Source: Chryseobacterium aureum | GTDB taxonomy: Bacteria > Bacteroidota > Bacteroidia > Flavobacteriales > Weeksellaceae | Reading direction: 5' to 3' | DNA length: 64,000 bases | Assembly (NCBI RefSeq): GCF_003971235.1 | Contig: NZ_CP034661.1 | Coordinates: 1,798,001 to 1,862,000, forward strand | In this document: piece by piece, positions 8,797-17,778 of the stretch | How the letters are laid out: every line of letters starts with the position of its first letter | How positions within the stretch are numbered: position 1 is the first letter of the stretch | Translations under genes and position numbers: made by a program | The notes under the pieces: model-generated | The model's input: the letters and a program-made list of their open reading frames with translations, nothing else | Database searches by the model: none | What the model was told of the DNA's origin: nothing

Positions 8797-9327
8797 TTAA
8801 TCGGTTTTCACTTTCTCTTTCAATGTATTTTTAAGAAAGCTGTATTCTTTCTCACTCATTGCTTTCCTGGGAAACATATAGCTGTATTTTCCTTCGAGGG
8901 AAATAAAGTCATTATGGCTGTCAACATATTCAAAATCTTTCCATTCGCTGGTTTCTTTTTCTCCATCAATATTGACGGTAAAGAAATTCCGATCGAATTT
9001 TATTTCGTAAACTTTACATCTTTCAAGCACATTTAGATAATGATTTACCTGTTTTTTCCATCTGGAGACTTTATTAACGCTTACTGAGAGAAAAACAGCA
9101 CAAAGCAAAAATATAAAACTCAGAAAGTATAAAACACCAAAACTCTCTTTACTCAGAAAGTCTTTAAAAAGAAAAACGATGAAGACAATGGCTGCCGCAG
9201 CAATCGTAACAATGGTTTTACTTTTTGTTGTAGGTGAAAAAAGCAGACTTCCCTGATTACCGCTAAAATAAATATCTTCAAAAATCTTTCTATCCGGTCT
9301 TAGTGTAATCACCTTTTCTTCATTCAT
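8797..9327 (-). CDS. YcxB-like two-helix membrane protein
   Basis: A 176-residue protein with a short cytosolic N-terminus, two membrane helices at about residues 37-56 and 65-84, and a C-terminal domain rich in strands (VYEIKFDRNFFTVNIDGEKE, then EWKDFEYVDSHNDFISLE). This order, with the EW..F..V..... F.L pattern, matches YcxB-like proteins, whose biochemical role is unknown. It has its own -7 box inside the end of the cbpM gene and a shared terminator downstream. Function unknown. Confidence 0.7.
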   Translation of the reverse strand: MNEEKVITLRPDRKIFEDIYFSGNQGSLLFSPTTKSKTIVTIAAAAIVFIVFLFKDFLSKESFGVLYFLSFIFLLCAVFLSVSVNKVSRWKKQVNHYLNVLERCKVYEIKFDRNFFTVNIDGEKETSEWKDFEYVDSHNDFISLEGKYSYMFPRKAMSEKEYSFLKNTLKEKVKTD

Positions 9328-9353
9328 AATTATAGAGTTGCTTTAAAAAGCTA

Positions 9354-9361
9354 CAAAACTA
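9354..9361 (-). promoter_or_regulatory. -7 box (TAGTTTTG) for the YcxB-like gene
   Basis: Perfect TAnnTTTG on the minus strand, 26 bases before the ATG at 9327, in the short gap after cbpM. Confidence 0.5.
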
Positions 9362-9363
9362 AA

Positions 9364-9666
9364 CTAAATATCTTCATATTGGTCACTTATCGCAGAAAGT
9401 TTATTCATCAGTTCTCTGTTTCTGCGGTTCAGTGCATCCAGTTTTTTCAGCATACTATGAATCACTTCAAGGCCGGGCAGATTGATTTCGAGGTCATAAT
9501 GCCAGTTGGCAAATTTTTCCAGATCAGGCAGGTCTTCATACATCAGGTAATGAATATTGTTTTCAATCTGAATATTCAGCAGCCCGTAATCTACAAGCTC
9601 ATCAAAAAAAGTGATTTCTATATTATAGATTTTTACGAGTTCTTCCCGTGATATTCTTTCACTCAT
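9364..9666 (-). CDS. cbpM: Chaperone modulator CbpM
   Basis: A 100-residue MerR-like protein (ISREELVKIYNIEITFFDELVDYGLL, then a helical tail with NRRNRELMNKL). In E. coli CbpM binds the J-domain of CbpA and blocks both its DnaK cochaperone activity and its DNA binding. It starts 3 bases after the cbpA stop codon, the standard cbpA-cbpM operon. Length is normal for the family. Confidence 0.88.
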   Translation of the reverse strand: MSERISREELVKIYNIEITFFDELVDYGLLNIQIENNIHYLMYEDLPDLEKFANWHYDLEINLPGLEVIHSMLKKLDALNRRNRELMNKLSAISDQYEDI

Positions 9667-9669
9667 GGC

Positions 9670-10581
9670 TTAGGAATTTTTAAGTTGTTCAAAAAGTTCT
9701 TTCTGCTTTTCGGTAAGATTGGAAGGCAGTTTCACTTCATAGGTTACAAAAAGATCTCCGTGTTCTCCTTCTTTTTTATAGACAGGAAAGCCTTTTCCCT
9801 TCAGTCTTACGGTCATCCCGTTTTGGGTTTCCGGCTTTACTTTCAGGTTTACACTTCCGTCCAGCGTGTTTACTTTCACATCACCTCCTAAAACAGCGGT
9901 GTACAGATCAATAACCACTTTAGTCTTAAGATCATCACCAATCCTTTCAAAATCAGGATCTGCCGGGATATTGAAGGTAATATATAAATCTCCGCTCGGG
10001 CCTCCGTTTGCTCCGGGATTTCCGTGTCCTTTTAACTTGATCTGCTGCCCGTCATATACTCCTGCCGGAATGGTGATTCTTACTTTCTTCCCATTGATTT
10101 CAAAAGTTTGCGGATGAGTTTTTGCGGCATCTCTTAAATTGAGATTCAGTTCAGCCGTTATATCCTGCCCTTTGAATTTGCCGGACGCTCTTCCTCTGGA
10201 ACTTCTGCCAAAGCCTCCACCTGCTCCGCCAAACATATTCTGGAAGAAATCTGAAAAATCTTCTCCTTCACCAAAGTCTGCTCCGGAATATCCTCCGTTG
10301 TAACTCTGCTGCTGATACTGTCTTTGCTGCTGCTGGGCTTTTTCGTATTCTTCGCCGTGCTTCCAGTTTTCTCCGTATTTATCGTATTTTGATCTGTTTT
10401 CCGGATTGCTGAGCACTTCATTGGCTTCGTTCAGCTCTTTGAATTTCTTTTCTGCTTCTTTGTCTCCGGGATTGAGATCGGGATGATGTTTCCTTGCCAG
10501 TTTGCGGTAGGCTTTTTTAATATCATCCTGGGTTGCGTTTTTATCTACGCCTAAAATTGTATAGTAATCTATATAAGCCAT
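9670..10581 (-). CDS. cbpA: DnaJ-class cochaperone CbpA
   Basis: A 303-residue J-protein. The J-domain occupies residues 1-70 with the HPD motif in [11 protein letters not shown] Gln/Gly/Phe-rich linker spans about 85-135. The DnaJ C-terminal beta domains follow (about 140-300). The Cys-rich zinc finger of DnaJ is absent, which separates CbpA from DnaJ. It stimulates DnaK ATPase in the cytosol. It is followed directly by cbpM and preceded by a -7 box 17 bases upstream. It is divergent from the symporter gene. Confidence 0.9.
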   Translation of the reverse strand: MAYIDYYTILGVDKNATQDDIKKAYRKLARKHHPDLNPGDKEAEKKFKELNEANEVLSNPENRSKYDKYGENWKHGEEYEKAQQQQRQYQQQSYNGGYSGADFGEGEDFSDFFQNMFGGAGGGFGRSSRGRASGKFKGQDITAELNLNLRDAAKTHPQTFEINGKKVRITIPAGVYDGQQIKLKGHGNPGANGGPSGDLYITFNIPADPDFERIGDDLKTKVVIDLYTAVLGGDVKVNTLDGSVNLKVKPETQNGMTVRLKGKGFPVYKKEGEHGDLFVTYEVKLPSNLTEKQKELFEQLKNS

Positions 10582-10597
10582 AGAAATGAGGTTTACC

Positions 10598-10605
10598 CAA
10601 ATTTA
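10598..10605 (-). promoter_or_regulatory. -7 box (TAAATTTG) for cbpA-cbpM
   Basis: Perfect TAnnTTTG on the minus strand, 17 bases before the cbpA ATG. Confidence 0.55.
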
Positions 10606-10652
10606 TGAATTTTAGGTCTGAAAATTGTATAACAGAATGTTAAAAATAAACT

Positions 10653-10660
10653 TATCTTTG
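10653..10660 (+). promoter_or_regulatory. -7 box (TATCTTTG) for the symporter gene
   Basis: Perfect TAnnTTTG, 14 bases before the ATG at 10675. A TTG at 10625-10627 is a possible but slightly distant -33 element. Confidence 0.6.
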
Positions 10661-10674
10661 ATAAAAAGCACCAC

Positions 10675-11874
10675 ATGAAAGAGGTCCTGAAAAACTACTC
10701 CGGAATCATATTTTTACTTTTGGGAATCACTATTGGAAGCATCATTGGAATTGTTGCCCCGGGTATTGTGGAATACATTAAACCTTTGGGGGATATTTTT
10801 CTGAATCTTCTTTTCGTGAGTGTAGTTCCTTTGGTATTTTTTGCCGTATCCAATTCTATTGCTTCTCTGGAGCAGCAGTCTAAATTTGGTAAAATCATTC
10901 TTGTGATGGCACTTACTTTTTTATTTTTCATCCTTACAGCAGCTATTTTTACCATCTGTGCCGTATATCTGTTTCCGGTTTCAGGCGTTTCAGGGAGCTC
11001 GGAAATGATTACTGAAGCTGCCAATGAAGACAGTTGGGGTAACAGAATTGTAAGTTTCTTTACCGTAGGAGAATTTACTGAGCTTTTTTCAAGAAGAAAT
11101 ATGCTGGCACTTTTGGTATTTGCATTCCTTACAGGATTTGCAGCCAGAAAAACGGGTGAGCAGGGACAGCCTTTCAGGGTTTTTATTGCTTCAGGGTATG
11201 AAGTGATGAAAGAATTGCTTTTGCTGGTCATGAAGCTTGCTCCTATTGGGTTGGGTGCCTATTTTGCGTATCAGGTAGCGACTTTGGGACCGCAGCTTTT
11301 TGGATTTTATGCTAAGCCTTTGGGGCTTTATTATATTGCCGGAATCGTTTATTTTCTTGTATTCTTTTCTCTGTATGCTTTTATGGCGAATGGAAAGAAA
11401 GGAGTTAAAAGTTTCTGGACGAATGCCATCTACCCTACTTTAACGGCAATCAGCACATGCAGCAGTTTTGCAACAATGCCTGCTAACCTACAGGCTGCTT
11501 CAAAAATCGGAATTCCGAATTCTATTGCCAATCTTGTCATTCCTATCGGGACTACATTGCACAAAAACGGATCTTCCATGTCATCGATCATTAAGATCTA
11601 TGTAGCATTTTTAATTATCGGAAGAGATTTTTTTGATCCTGCCAATCTTCTTTTAGCCTTGGGAATTACCGTTTTTGTAAGTATTGTAGCTGGTGGAATT
11701 CCTAATGGCGGATATATTGGAGAAATGCTGATGATTTCTGTTTACAAACTGCCACAGGAAGCTATTCCTGCGGTTATGATCATCGGAACTTTGGTAGATC
11801 CTTTGGCAACCGTTCTGAATGCGGTAGGAGATATTGTCGCGGCCATGTTTGTCAATCGGTTTGTGAAGGTCTGA
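10675..11874 (+). CDS. Dicarboxylate/amino acid:cation symporter (DAACS family)
   Basis: A 399-residue inner-membrane transporter of the GltP/DctA family. It has about eight membrane helices plus two re-entrant hairpins. Landmarks are the LLFVSVVPLVFFAVSNSI helix, the re-entrant TAISTCSSFATMPANL (equivalent to the serine-rich hairpin 1), the PIGTTLHKNGSSMSSI helix with the family's NMDGT-like position, and the C-terminal GTLVDPLATVLNAVGDIVAA, carrying the Asp and Asn used for substrate and Na+ binding. It imports C4-dicarboxylates or glutamate/aspartate with Na+ or H+; the exact substrate cannot be read from sequence. It is monocistronic with a perfect -7 box. Confidence 0.9.
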   Translation: MKEVLKNYSGIIFLLLGITIGSIIGIVAPGIVEYIKPLGDIFLNLLFVSVVPLVFFAVSNSIASLEQQSKFGKIILVMALTFLFFILTAAIFTICAVYLFPVSGVSGSSEMITEAANEDSWGNRIVSFFTVGEFTELFSRRNMLALLVFAFLTGFAARKTGEQGQPFRVFIASGYEVMKELLLLVMKLAPIGLGAYFAYQVATLGPQLFGFYAKPLGLYYIAGIVYFLVFFSLYAFMANGKKGVKSFWTNAIYPTLTAISTCSSFATMPANLQAASKIGIPNSIANLVIPIGTTLHKNGSSMSSIIKIYVAFLIIGRDFFDPANLLLALGITVFVSIVAGGIPNGGYIGEMLMISVYKLPQEAIPAVMIIGTLVDPLATVLNAVGDIVAAMFVNRFVKV

Positions 11875-11892
11875 CTTTTTTATTACCTCACA

Positions 11893-12276
11893 TTATTCAC
11901 TACGCTTTACAGGTTCCAGATTGTCATATTCCTCCGGACTGAAAAGCCTGTAATGAACTTTAAAGGTTTTGCCTAAAGGGGTTTCCAGGGAGAAACCTCC
12001 CGGTCCGAAACCGTCTGTAACATCGAGGGTAAAATGTGAATATTTCCAGTATTCAAAAAGATCACGGTCTATCCAGAACTCATGTCCGTTAATGGTACCA
12101 ATCATAGCATCATTCATTCTGGGAAAAAATCCTCCTTTTTCGAAGCATTGGGGCTGAGTTCCTTCACAGCACCCTCCTGCCTGATAAAACATAAGAGGGC
12201 CATACTGGTCTTCCAGCTTACGGATTACTTCAAGCGCCTGTTCTGTGGCGGAAAGTCTTGATATTTTTGTCTCCAT
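11893..12276 (-). CDS. DUF779 family protein linked to aldehyde/alcohol dehydrogenase
   Basis: A 127-residue cytosolic protein of the DUF779 family. It carries conserved Cys and Gly runs: QAGGCCEGTQPQCF in the N-terminal half and DGFGPGGFSLETP later. DUF779 genes are regularly found beside NAD-dependent acetaldehyde dehydrogenase genes, as here. The Cys cluster suggests metal or thiol chemistry, but no activity is established. It lies downstream of adhP on the same strand, but a terminator hairpin separates the two, so it may be only weakly cotranscribed. Confidence 0.85.
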   Translation of the reverse strand: METKISRLSATEQALEVIRKLEDQYGPLMFYQAGGCCEGTQPQCFEKGGFFPRMNDAMIGTINGHEFWIDRDLFEYWKYSHFTLDVTDGFGPGGFSLETPLGKTFKVHYRLFSPEEYDNLEPVKRSE

Positions 12277-12313
12277 GATCTTTATTTTAATTTACAGCAA
12301 ACGTTATGCGGAT

Positions 12314-12343
12314 AAAAAATCCCGGTAAAATCTAACCGGGATT
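12314..12343 (-). terminator. Terminator after adhP
   Basis: A 9-bp perfect stem (aatcccggt / accgggatt) is followed on the minus strand by six T. Confidence 0.8.
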
Positions 12344-12360
12344 CCACAACACATCATCAA

Positions 12361-13395
12361 TTAATTTGAGCCGGCGATATCCAAAACGATTCTGCCATCA
12401 ATCTGTCCTTTTTTCATCTTATCAAAAACATCATTGATATCTTCGAGCTTTGCTGCAGTAACGGTAGCTTTTACCAATCCTTCATTGGCAAAATCCAATG
12501 CTTCCTGCAGGTCTTTTCTTGTTCCTACAATAGAACCTCTCACGGTAATTCTTTTTAAAACCGTTTCAAAAATCGGAAGTTCAAAAGAACCGGGAGGAAG
12601 GCCATTGAGAGCAATAGTGCCTTTCCTTCTTAAAACATCTATTCCCTGTTTGAAAGCAATGGGTGAAACGGCAGTAATCAATGCGCCATGCATTCCTCCG
12701 ACTTCTTTATGCAAATATTCTCCAGGATCTGTGTTTTTTGCATTGACCACAAGGTCTGCCCCTAATTTTTTTGCCAGCTCAAGCTTATCATCTGCTACAT
12801 CAATGGCTGCGACGTGCATTCCCATTGCTTTTGCGTACTGAACGGCTACATGCCCTAACCCGCCGATTCCTGAGATGGCTACCCATTCTCCGGGTTTGGT
12901 TTCTGTTTCTTTCAACCCTTTGTACACGGTTACTCCGGCACACAAAATAGGAGCAATTTCAAGGAAGTTGACATCAGATTTCAAATGTCCCACGTATCTT
13001 GAATCTGCAATAACATATTCTGCAAATCCGCCATCCACACTGTAACCTCCATTTTTCTGAGCTTCACAAAGGGTTTCCCAGCCTGTGATACAATAATCGC
13101 AGCATCCGCAGGCACTGTACAGCCATGGAACTCCTACTGCATCTCCTTCTTTTACAAAGGCTTCAGGTCCGCATGCTACCACAATACCCACGCCTTCATG
13201 TCCGGGGATAAGAGGCATTTTAGGTTTCGCAGGCCAGTCGCCATCCACAGCATGTAGGTCTGTATGACAAACTCCACAGGCTATTACCTTGACAAGGACT
13301 TCATATCTTCCGGGTTCTCTTACAGGTACTTCTTCTATTTTCAGAGGCTGGCCGTAGCCCTGAACTACTGCCGCTTTCATTGTTTTTGGAATCAT
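12361..13395 (-). CDS. adhP: Zinc-dependent alcohol dehydrogenase, AdhP type
   Basis: A 344-residue medium-chain dehydrogenase. The catalytic zinc ligands lie in [10 protein letters not shown] and GHEGVGIV. The four structural-zinc cysteines lie in [15 protein letters not shown]. The NAD-binding Rossmann motif is [13 protein letters not shown]. It oxidises or reduces short-chain alcohols and aldehydes with NAD. The full-length match to AdhP is good. It lies between DUF779 and an aldehyde dehydrogenase on the same strand, so alcohol to aldehyde to acid conversion is encoded together. A GC-rich structured element fills the 206-base gap upstream, and no -7 box is seen there. Confidence 0.92.
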   Translation of the reverse strand: MIPKTMKAAVVQGYGQPLKIEEVPVREPGRYEVLVKVIACGVCHTDLHAVDGDWPAKPKMPLIPGHEGVGIVVACGPEAFVKEGDAVGVPWLYSACGCCDYCITGWETLCEAQKNGGYSVDGGFAEYVIADSRYVGHLKSDVNFLEIAPILCAGVTVYKGLKETETKPGEWVAISGIGGLGHVAVQYAKAMGMHVAAIDVADDKLELAKKLGADLVVNAKNTDPGEYLHKEVGGMHGALITAVSPIAFKQGIDVLRRKGTIALNGLPPGSFELPIFETVLKRITVRGSIVGTRKDLQEALDFANEGLVKATVTAAKLEDINDVFDKMKKGQIDGRIVLDIAGSN

Positions 13396-13481
13396 ATTTT
13401 CTTTTTTGGATTGAGTTATTTCGAGTTATTAGTTTTTATCTCCATATCTGAACAGGTAATTTTTCTGCGTGAGGGATAGGA

Positions 13482-13593
13482 AGGGCGGCGAGGAACGAGC
13501 CGGTGCGAAATGCAATGAAGCACCGAAACGGAGTGCAGCCCTGGATAGCCCGACCGTTGCCCCGGACAAAGCCAGGGCAATCGGGCACGCCCT
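13482..13593. repeat. GC-rich structured intergenic element
   Basis: About 112 bases, clearly GC-rich in an AT-rich genome, lie between the aldehyde and alcohol dehydrogenase genes. An outer 6-bp stem pairs 13482-13487 with 13588-13593 (agggcg / cgccct). Inside it are a hairpin with the stem cggtgc / gcaccg (13501-13506 / 13520-13525) and a second hairpin of 11 bp with a 3-base bulge (cccga..ttgccc / gggcaatcggg, 13549-13562 / 13575-13585). It looks like a folded dispersed repeat or RNA element. An open frame across it on the plus strand is antisense to the dehydrogenase and not credible. Confidence 0.6.
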
Positions 13594-13601
13594 AAATAAT
13601 A

Positions 13602-15131
13602 TTAAAAGAAACCTAACTTATTCTTGTTATAAGAAATCAGCATGTTTTTGGTTTGACGGTAATGATCGAGCATCATTTTATGATTTTCTCTTCCGATTCC
13701 TGACTGTTTGTACCCTCCGAACGGTGCTCCGGCCGGATAAGAGTGATATTGGTTTACCCATACTCTTCCTGCCTCAATCTGGCGTGGAATATTGTACAGC
13801 TGATGGGCATCTCTGGTCCACACTCCGGCTCCAAGTCCATAGATGGTATCATTGGCAATTTTGACAGCTTCTTCTTCATCTTTGAAAGTAGTAAATGCCA
13901 GCACGGGTCCGAAAATTTCTTCCTGGAAAATTCTCATTCTGTTGTTGCCTTTAAAAATGGTAGGCTGGATGTAGTATCCGTCTTCAAGGTCTTCCCCTAA
14001 GTGATTTACATCTCCTCCTACAAGAACTTCCGCTCCTTCTTCTTTTCCAAGCTGGATGTAAGAAAGGATTTTATCTTTCTGAATCTTTGAAGCCTGCGCT
14101 CCCATCATCACGGTTTTATCCAGTGGATTTCCAACTTTGATGGCTTTTACTCTTTCAATGACTCTTTCGATAAAAGCATCTGCAATACCTTCCTGTACGA
14201 GTAATCTTGAAGGACATGTACAGATCTCTCCCTGATTAAGGGCAAAGAGCACGGCTCCTTCTATCGCTTTATCTAAAAATTCATCATCTGCATCCATTAC
14301 AGAATTGAAGAATACATTGGGAGACTTTCCGCCTAACTCCAGCGTTACAGGAATAATATTTTCTGTAGCATACTGCATTACCAGGCGTCCTGTAGCAGTA
14401 GAACCCGTAAATGCGGCTTTTGCAACTTTAGGATTGGTTACAAGAGCTCTTCCAAGTTCTGCCCCGAATCCGTTGACAATATTAATCACTCCTGCCGGTA
14501 AAAGATCACCGATAAGCTCCATTAACACCATAATGGAAACAGGGGTGCTTTCTGCCGGTTTTAAAACGACACAGTTTCCTGCTGCCAATGCGGGAGCCAG
14601 TTTCCAGACCGCCATTAATATCGGGAAGTTCCAAGGGATGATCTGTGCAATGACGCCAAGAGGTTCGTGAACGATGAGAGATACGGTATCTTTGTCCAGT
14701 TCGTTATGAGATCCTTCATCTGCGCGGATCACAGAAGCAAAGTATCTGAAATGATCTATTGCTAAAGGTAAATCTGCAGCCAGTGTTTCTCTTACGGCTT
14801 TTCCGTTATCAATTGTTTCTACGGTGGCCAGATATTCCAAATTCTGTTCTATTCTGTCTGCAATTTTATTCAGGATGATGCTTCTTTCTGTGGAGGAAGT
14901 ATTTTTCCATGTCTGAAATGCTTTTTCTGCTGCGTCTACAGCCAGCTCCAGATCTTCTTTGGAAGAATGGGCTACCTGGGTGAAATTTTTTCCGTCTACC
15001 GGAGAAACAACGTCAAAATACTGTCCTTTAACAGGTGGGGTAAACTTCCCATCAATGTAGTTGTCGTATCTGCTTTTGAACTCCGGACGCTGTAAAAGCG
15101 TTGTTGATCTTGGTTCTGTAATAGTGCTCAT
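13602..15131 (-). CDS. NAD-dependent aldehyde dehydrogenase (acetaldehyde dehydrogenase, AldB/ExaC type)
   Basis: A 509-residue aldehyde dehydrogenase. The general base lies in [10 protein letters not shown] and the catalytic cysteine in [13 protein letters not shown]. The NAD-binding [26 protein letters not shown] and [10 protein letters not shown] motifs are intact. The length and the EICTCPSR variant match the acetaldehyde dehydrogenases found with DUF779. The frame extends to a TTG at 15164; I chose ATG at 15131, which gives the usual MSTIT-type start. It is divergent from the AraC regulator across 182 bases, which suggests control by it. Confidence 0.92.
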   Translation of the reverse strand: MSTITEPRSTTLLQRPEFKSRYDNYIDGKFTPPVKGQYFDVVSPVDGKNFTQVAHSSKEDLELAVDAAEKAFQTWKNTSSTERSIILNKIADRIEQNLEYLATVETIDNGKAVRETLAADLPLAIDHFRYFASVIRADEGSHNELDKDTVSLIVHEPLGVIAQIIPWNFPILMAVWKLAPALAAGNCVVLKPAESTPVSIMVLMELIGDLLPAGVINIVNGFGAELGRALVTNPKVAKAAFTGSTATGRLVMQYATENIIPVTLELGGKSPNVFFNSVMDADDEFLDKAIEGAVLFALNQGEICTCPSRLLVQEGIADAFIERVIERVKAIKVGNPLDKTVMMGAQASKIQKDKILSYIQLGKEEGAEVLVGGDVNHLGEDLEDGYYIQPTIFKGNNRMRIFQEEIFGPVLAFTTFKDEEEAVKIANDTIYGLGAGVWTRDAHQLYNIPRQIEAGRVWVNQYHSYPAGAPFGGYKQSGIGRENHKMMLDHYRQTKNMLISYNKNKLGFF

Positions 15132-15276
15132 ATTAGTCTTGTTTTTATTTTTCGATATTGCCAAATTACACTGAGAAGCCAGAAAGAGTATAGCACAATC
15201 CTATAAAAAAAGTGTAAAATCGTGCAGGGACTTTAATTTTAGTATTTTATTAACAGCAACATAGTGTCAAATTTTC

Positions 15277-15284
15277 TATATTTG
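15277..15284 (+). promoter_or_regulatory. -7 box (TATATTTG) for the AraC gene
   Basis: Perfect TAnnTTTG, 29 bases before the ATG at 15314. Confidence 0.55.
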
Positions 15285-15313
15285 AGTTACTTCTGCTTCA
15301 AAAAATTTTAGAA

Positions 15314-16237
15314 ATGAATAACAATACTAAGATTTTATTAAATACTCCTGAATTACGTAAGGAAAACCAACTGTTGAGTCTTGTTGAAAACCAGACGAAA
15401 TTCAATCTAAACAATTGTGAGTTCAGCATATATGAAACCCATCAGGCAGCTTTTGATGTAAAACTTCATTTTGACAATATTGCGTTTACAGCTATGCTAA
15501 GGGGTAAGAAGCACATGAAGCTGGATAAAAAGACGAATTATTTTGATTATTATCCGGGAGAAAGTATCTTGGTTGCCCCGGGAGAAACGATGGTGATTGA
15601 TTTTCCTGAAGCAGATGAAATACCCACCCAATGCATTTCCTTAAGTCTTAATCCTGATTTTATTGAAGATTCTCTTAACTACCTCAACTACCATCTTCCC
15701 AAAGTAGATGAAACTTCGCAATGGAACATCCAGCTGGATGAGTATTTTCTGTTTAACAATAAAGCGCTTGCCTCCGCCACCAACAATATTATGAGAATTG
15801 CTATGGATGATAATTCTCAAAAGGATATTATGGCTGATTTTGCACTGAAGGAGCTCCTGATCAGATTAATGCAGACCCAGGCCAGAAGTATGGTAGAAAA
15901 GAATATCGTCAAAAATAAATCGAGGATAGGTTTTGTGGTGGATTATATCAAAAGAAACCTGCATCAGAAGTTATCTATTGACAGTATTGCCAAGCTGGCT
16001 TATGTAAGCAAGTCGAACTTCTTTAAAATGTTCAAAGACGAGCTGGGAACTTCCCCGAATGATTTCATTTTACAGGAAAGAATCAACAGAGCTAAGGAGT
16101 TACTGGCCAGCCAGACCACCATCAAGGAAACGGCTTTTCAGACAGGGTTTTCTGATACAAATTATTTTTCCAGAGTTTTTAAGCAGCTGGAAGGTGTAAC
16201 ACCTAAAAATTATCAGGAAAGCACATTTCTCCGATAG
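15314..16237 (+). CDS. AraC family transcriptional regulator
   Basis: A 307-residue regulator. The N-terminal ~190 residues form a cupin-like sensor region (YYPGESILVAPGETMVIDFPE). The last ~100 carry the two helix-turn-helix motifs of the AraC domain (LSIDSIAKLAYVSKSNFFKM and the signature IKETAFQTGFSDTNYFSRVF). It is divergent from the aldehyde dehydrogenase gene, the common arrangement for a local activator. The likely role is induction of the aldehyde/alcohol dehydrogenase block in response to an aldehyde or alcohol; that is inference from position. Confidence 0.88.
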   Translation: MNNNTKILLNTPELRKENQLLSLVENQTKFNLNNCEFSIYETHQAAFDVKLHFDNIAFTAMLRGKKHMKLDKKTNYFDYYPGESILVAPGETMVIDFPEADEIPTQCISLSLNPDFIEDSLNYLNYHLPKVDETSQWNIQLDEYFLFNNKALASATNNIMRIAMDDNSQKDIMADFALKELLIRLMQTQARSMVEKNIVKNKSRIGFVVDYIKRNLHQKLSIDSIAKLAYVSKSNFFKMFKDELGTSPNDFILQERINRAKELLASQTTIKETAFQTGFSDTNYFSRVFKQLEGVTPKNYQESTFLR

Positions 16238-16252
16238 CTTGTCAACAAAAAA

Positions 16253-16274
16253 AGAGCCCCGTTTCCGGGACTCT
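16253..16274. terminator. Bidirectional terminator
   Basis: The stem agagccccg / cgggactct (one mismatch) is preceded on the plus strand by seven A. It lies between the convergent AraC and susD-like genes and fits termination of susD best. Confidence 0.7.
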
Positions 16275-16300
16275 TCATATATAAAACAATAATTATAAAA

Positions 16301-17764
16301 TTAGTAACCTTTGTTTTGTTCAATATTCGGGTTAGCTTGAATAGCGGTAATAGGAATTGGCCATTGCCACTTATCACTTCCTACAGGAAGGCTTTGCGCT
16401 ACTGCAGGTGTACCTGTACCGTCGAAAATATCTCCTTTACCAGATCTCTGAACTGCAAGGCCTAATCTCTTCAATGTATACCATCTGTCATTTTCAAATG
16501 CAAGCTCAAGTCTTCTTTCTTTTAAGATAGCATCCAAAAGAGCCTGCCCAGCTTCTGTACCAGGAGTAAATGAAGAATATCTTTCAGTTCTCAATTTGTT
16601 TAATAGAACTAAGGCCTGTGCACCATTACCTGTTCTGTAATATGCTTCAGCTACATTCAATAATACTTCAGCAGATCTAAGATATTTAACCGGTACGATA
16701 TTAGAAGGACCACCATTACCAGAATATTTTGTAACGTGGTTGTATTTTTGTCCGCTATATGTACCCACAGTAAAGTAAGCTCCTTTTCTAACATCATTTG
16801 ATGTATAAGCTGTATATAAATCGTAATCTACAACAAATTCTGATCTTAAAGCCGGAACTGACTGGTTGTATGCAACTCCCACAGTATTGGCTTCTGCAGG
16901 TGCATTGGTTACCTGGAATAAAACTCCATCAGTAATTCTTGATAAACCTTCGTTTTCTTTCCAGATTCTTGTGAAGTTATCCAAAGTAGTAATGCTCGGG
17001 GAAAGCCCTAACGCTAATTCACCATATTTGATTGTATTGGCATAGTCACCTTTATAAAGGTATACTCTTGATAATAATCCGTATACAGCAGCTTTGCTTA
17101 ATCTTCCTTTATCTGCATCATTCTGTGTAATATTATCAGCAGCGAACAAAAGGTCAGCGATCACTTTATCATATACTTGCTCTACAGTCAGATTTCTGGA
17201 TGATGATGTATTGGAAGGGTTATAACTTTCCGAATAATAAATTCCGATACTGCTTTTAGCTTCAACAGATTGGGTTGGAATTTTAGAATATGCTCTTACA
17301 ATATCAAAATGTGCAGCTGCTCTTAGAGCTCTTGCTTCAGCTTCGATATTGTTTTTTTGAGCTCCTGACAACACGCCGTTATTGATGTAAGACAATACAA
17401 AGTTAGCTCTACTGATTACCAGATAAGCTGCACTATACAATCCTGTTGTTTGCGAGTTATCTGCAGAAAATTCAAAGTTAGATGCTGCAAAGTTTGTATT
17501 TCTTCCTGAAGCTGTACGAATCAGGTTATCTGTAGTAAGATCCCCCATGATCAGCTGACTCCCTGTATCTCCACTGTAATAACCAGCTCCTTTAAGTGCT
17601 GTATAAGCACCGTCCATAGCCTGTCTGAATGATTCAGGTCTGGTCATAGCCTGGTTCTGCTCTTCATTAATTGAAGATGTTTGATCTAAATTTCTGTCGC
17701 AAGACGTTAACGAAACAAAGGCAGTTAACGCAGCTAAGCTTATTTTTATTATATTCTTTTTCAT
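16301..17764 (-). CDS. SusD/RagB family nutrient-binding outer-membrane lipoprotein
   Basis: A 487-residue lipoprotein with lipobox LTSC at about residues 20-23, followed by an alpha-helical TPR-like SusD fold. Family landmarks are DTGSQLIMGDLTTDN, LRAAAHFDIVRAYS, YLRSAEVLLNVAEAY and LLDAILKERRLELAFENDRW. It sits on the cell surface over its SusC partner and binds a glycan or peptide for import. The gene starts 14 bases after the susC stop codon. I chose ATG at 17764 instead of a TTG 12 bases upstream. The ligand is not predictable because no polysaccharide-degrading enzyme is adjacent. Confidence 0.9.
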   Translation of the reverse strand: MKKNIIKISLAALTAFVSLTSCDRNLDQTSSINEEQNQAMTRPESFRQAMDGAYTALKGAGYYSGDTGSQLIMGDLTTDNLIRTASGRNTNFAASNFEFSADNSQTTGLYSAAYLVISRANFVLSYINNGVLSGAQKNNIEAEARALRAAAHFDIVRAYSKIPTQSVEAKSSIGIYYSESYNPSNTSSSRNLTVEQVYDKVIADLLFAADNITQNDADKGRLSKAAVYGLLSRVYLYKGDYANTIKYGELALGLSPSITTLDNFTRIWKENEGLSRITDGVLFQVTNAPAEANTVGVAYNQSVPALRSEFVVDYDLYTAYTSNDVRKGAYFTVGTYSGQKYNHVTKYSGNGGPSNIVPVKYLRSAEVLLNVAEAYYRTGNGAQALVLLNKLRTERYSSFTPGTEAGQALLDAILKERRLELAFENDRWYTLKRLGLAVQRSGKGDIFDGTGTPAVAQSLPVGSDKWQWPIPITAIQANPNIEQNKGY

Positions 17765-17778
17765 AAAGCTATTCAAAA

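Noticed and set aside
13469..13864. A plus-strand open frame of 131 codons across the GC-rich element
   Set aside because: It is antisense to the end of the aldehyde dehydrogenase gene, has no family features, and half of it is the structured repeat.
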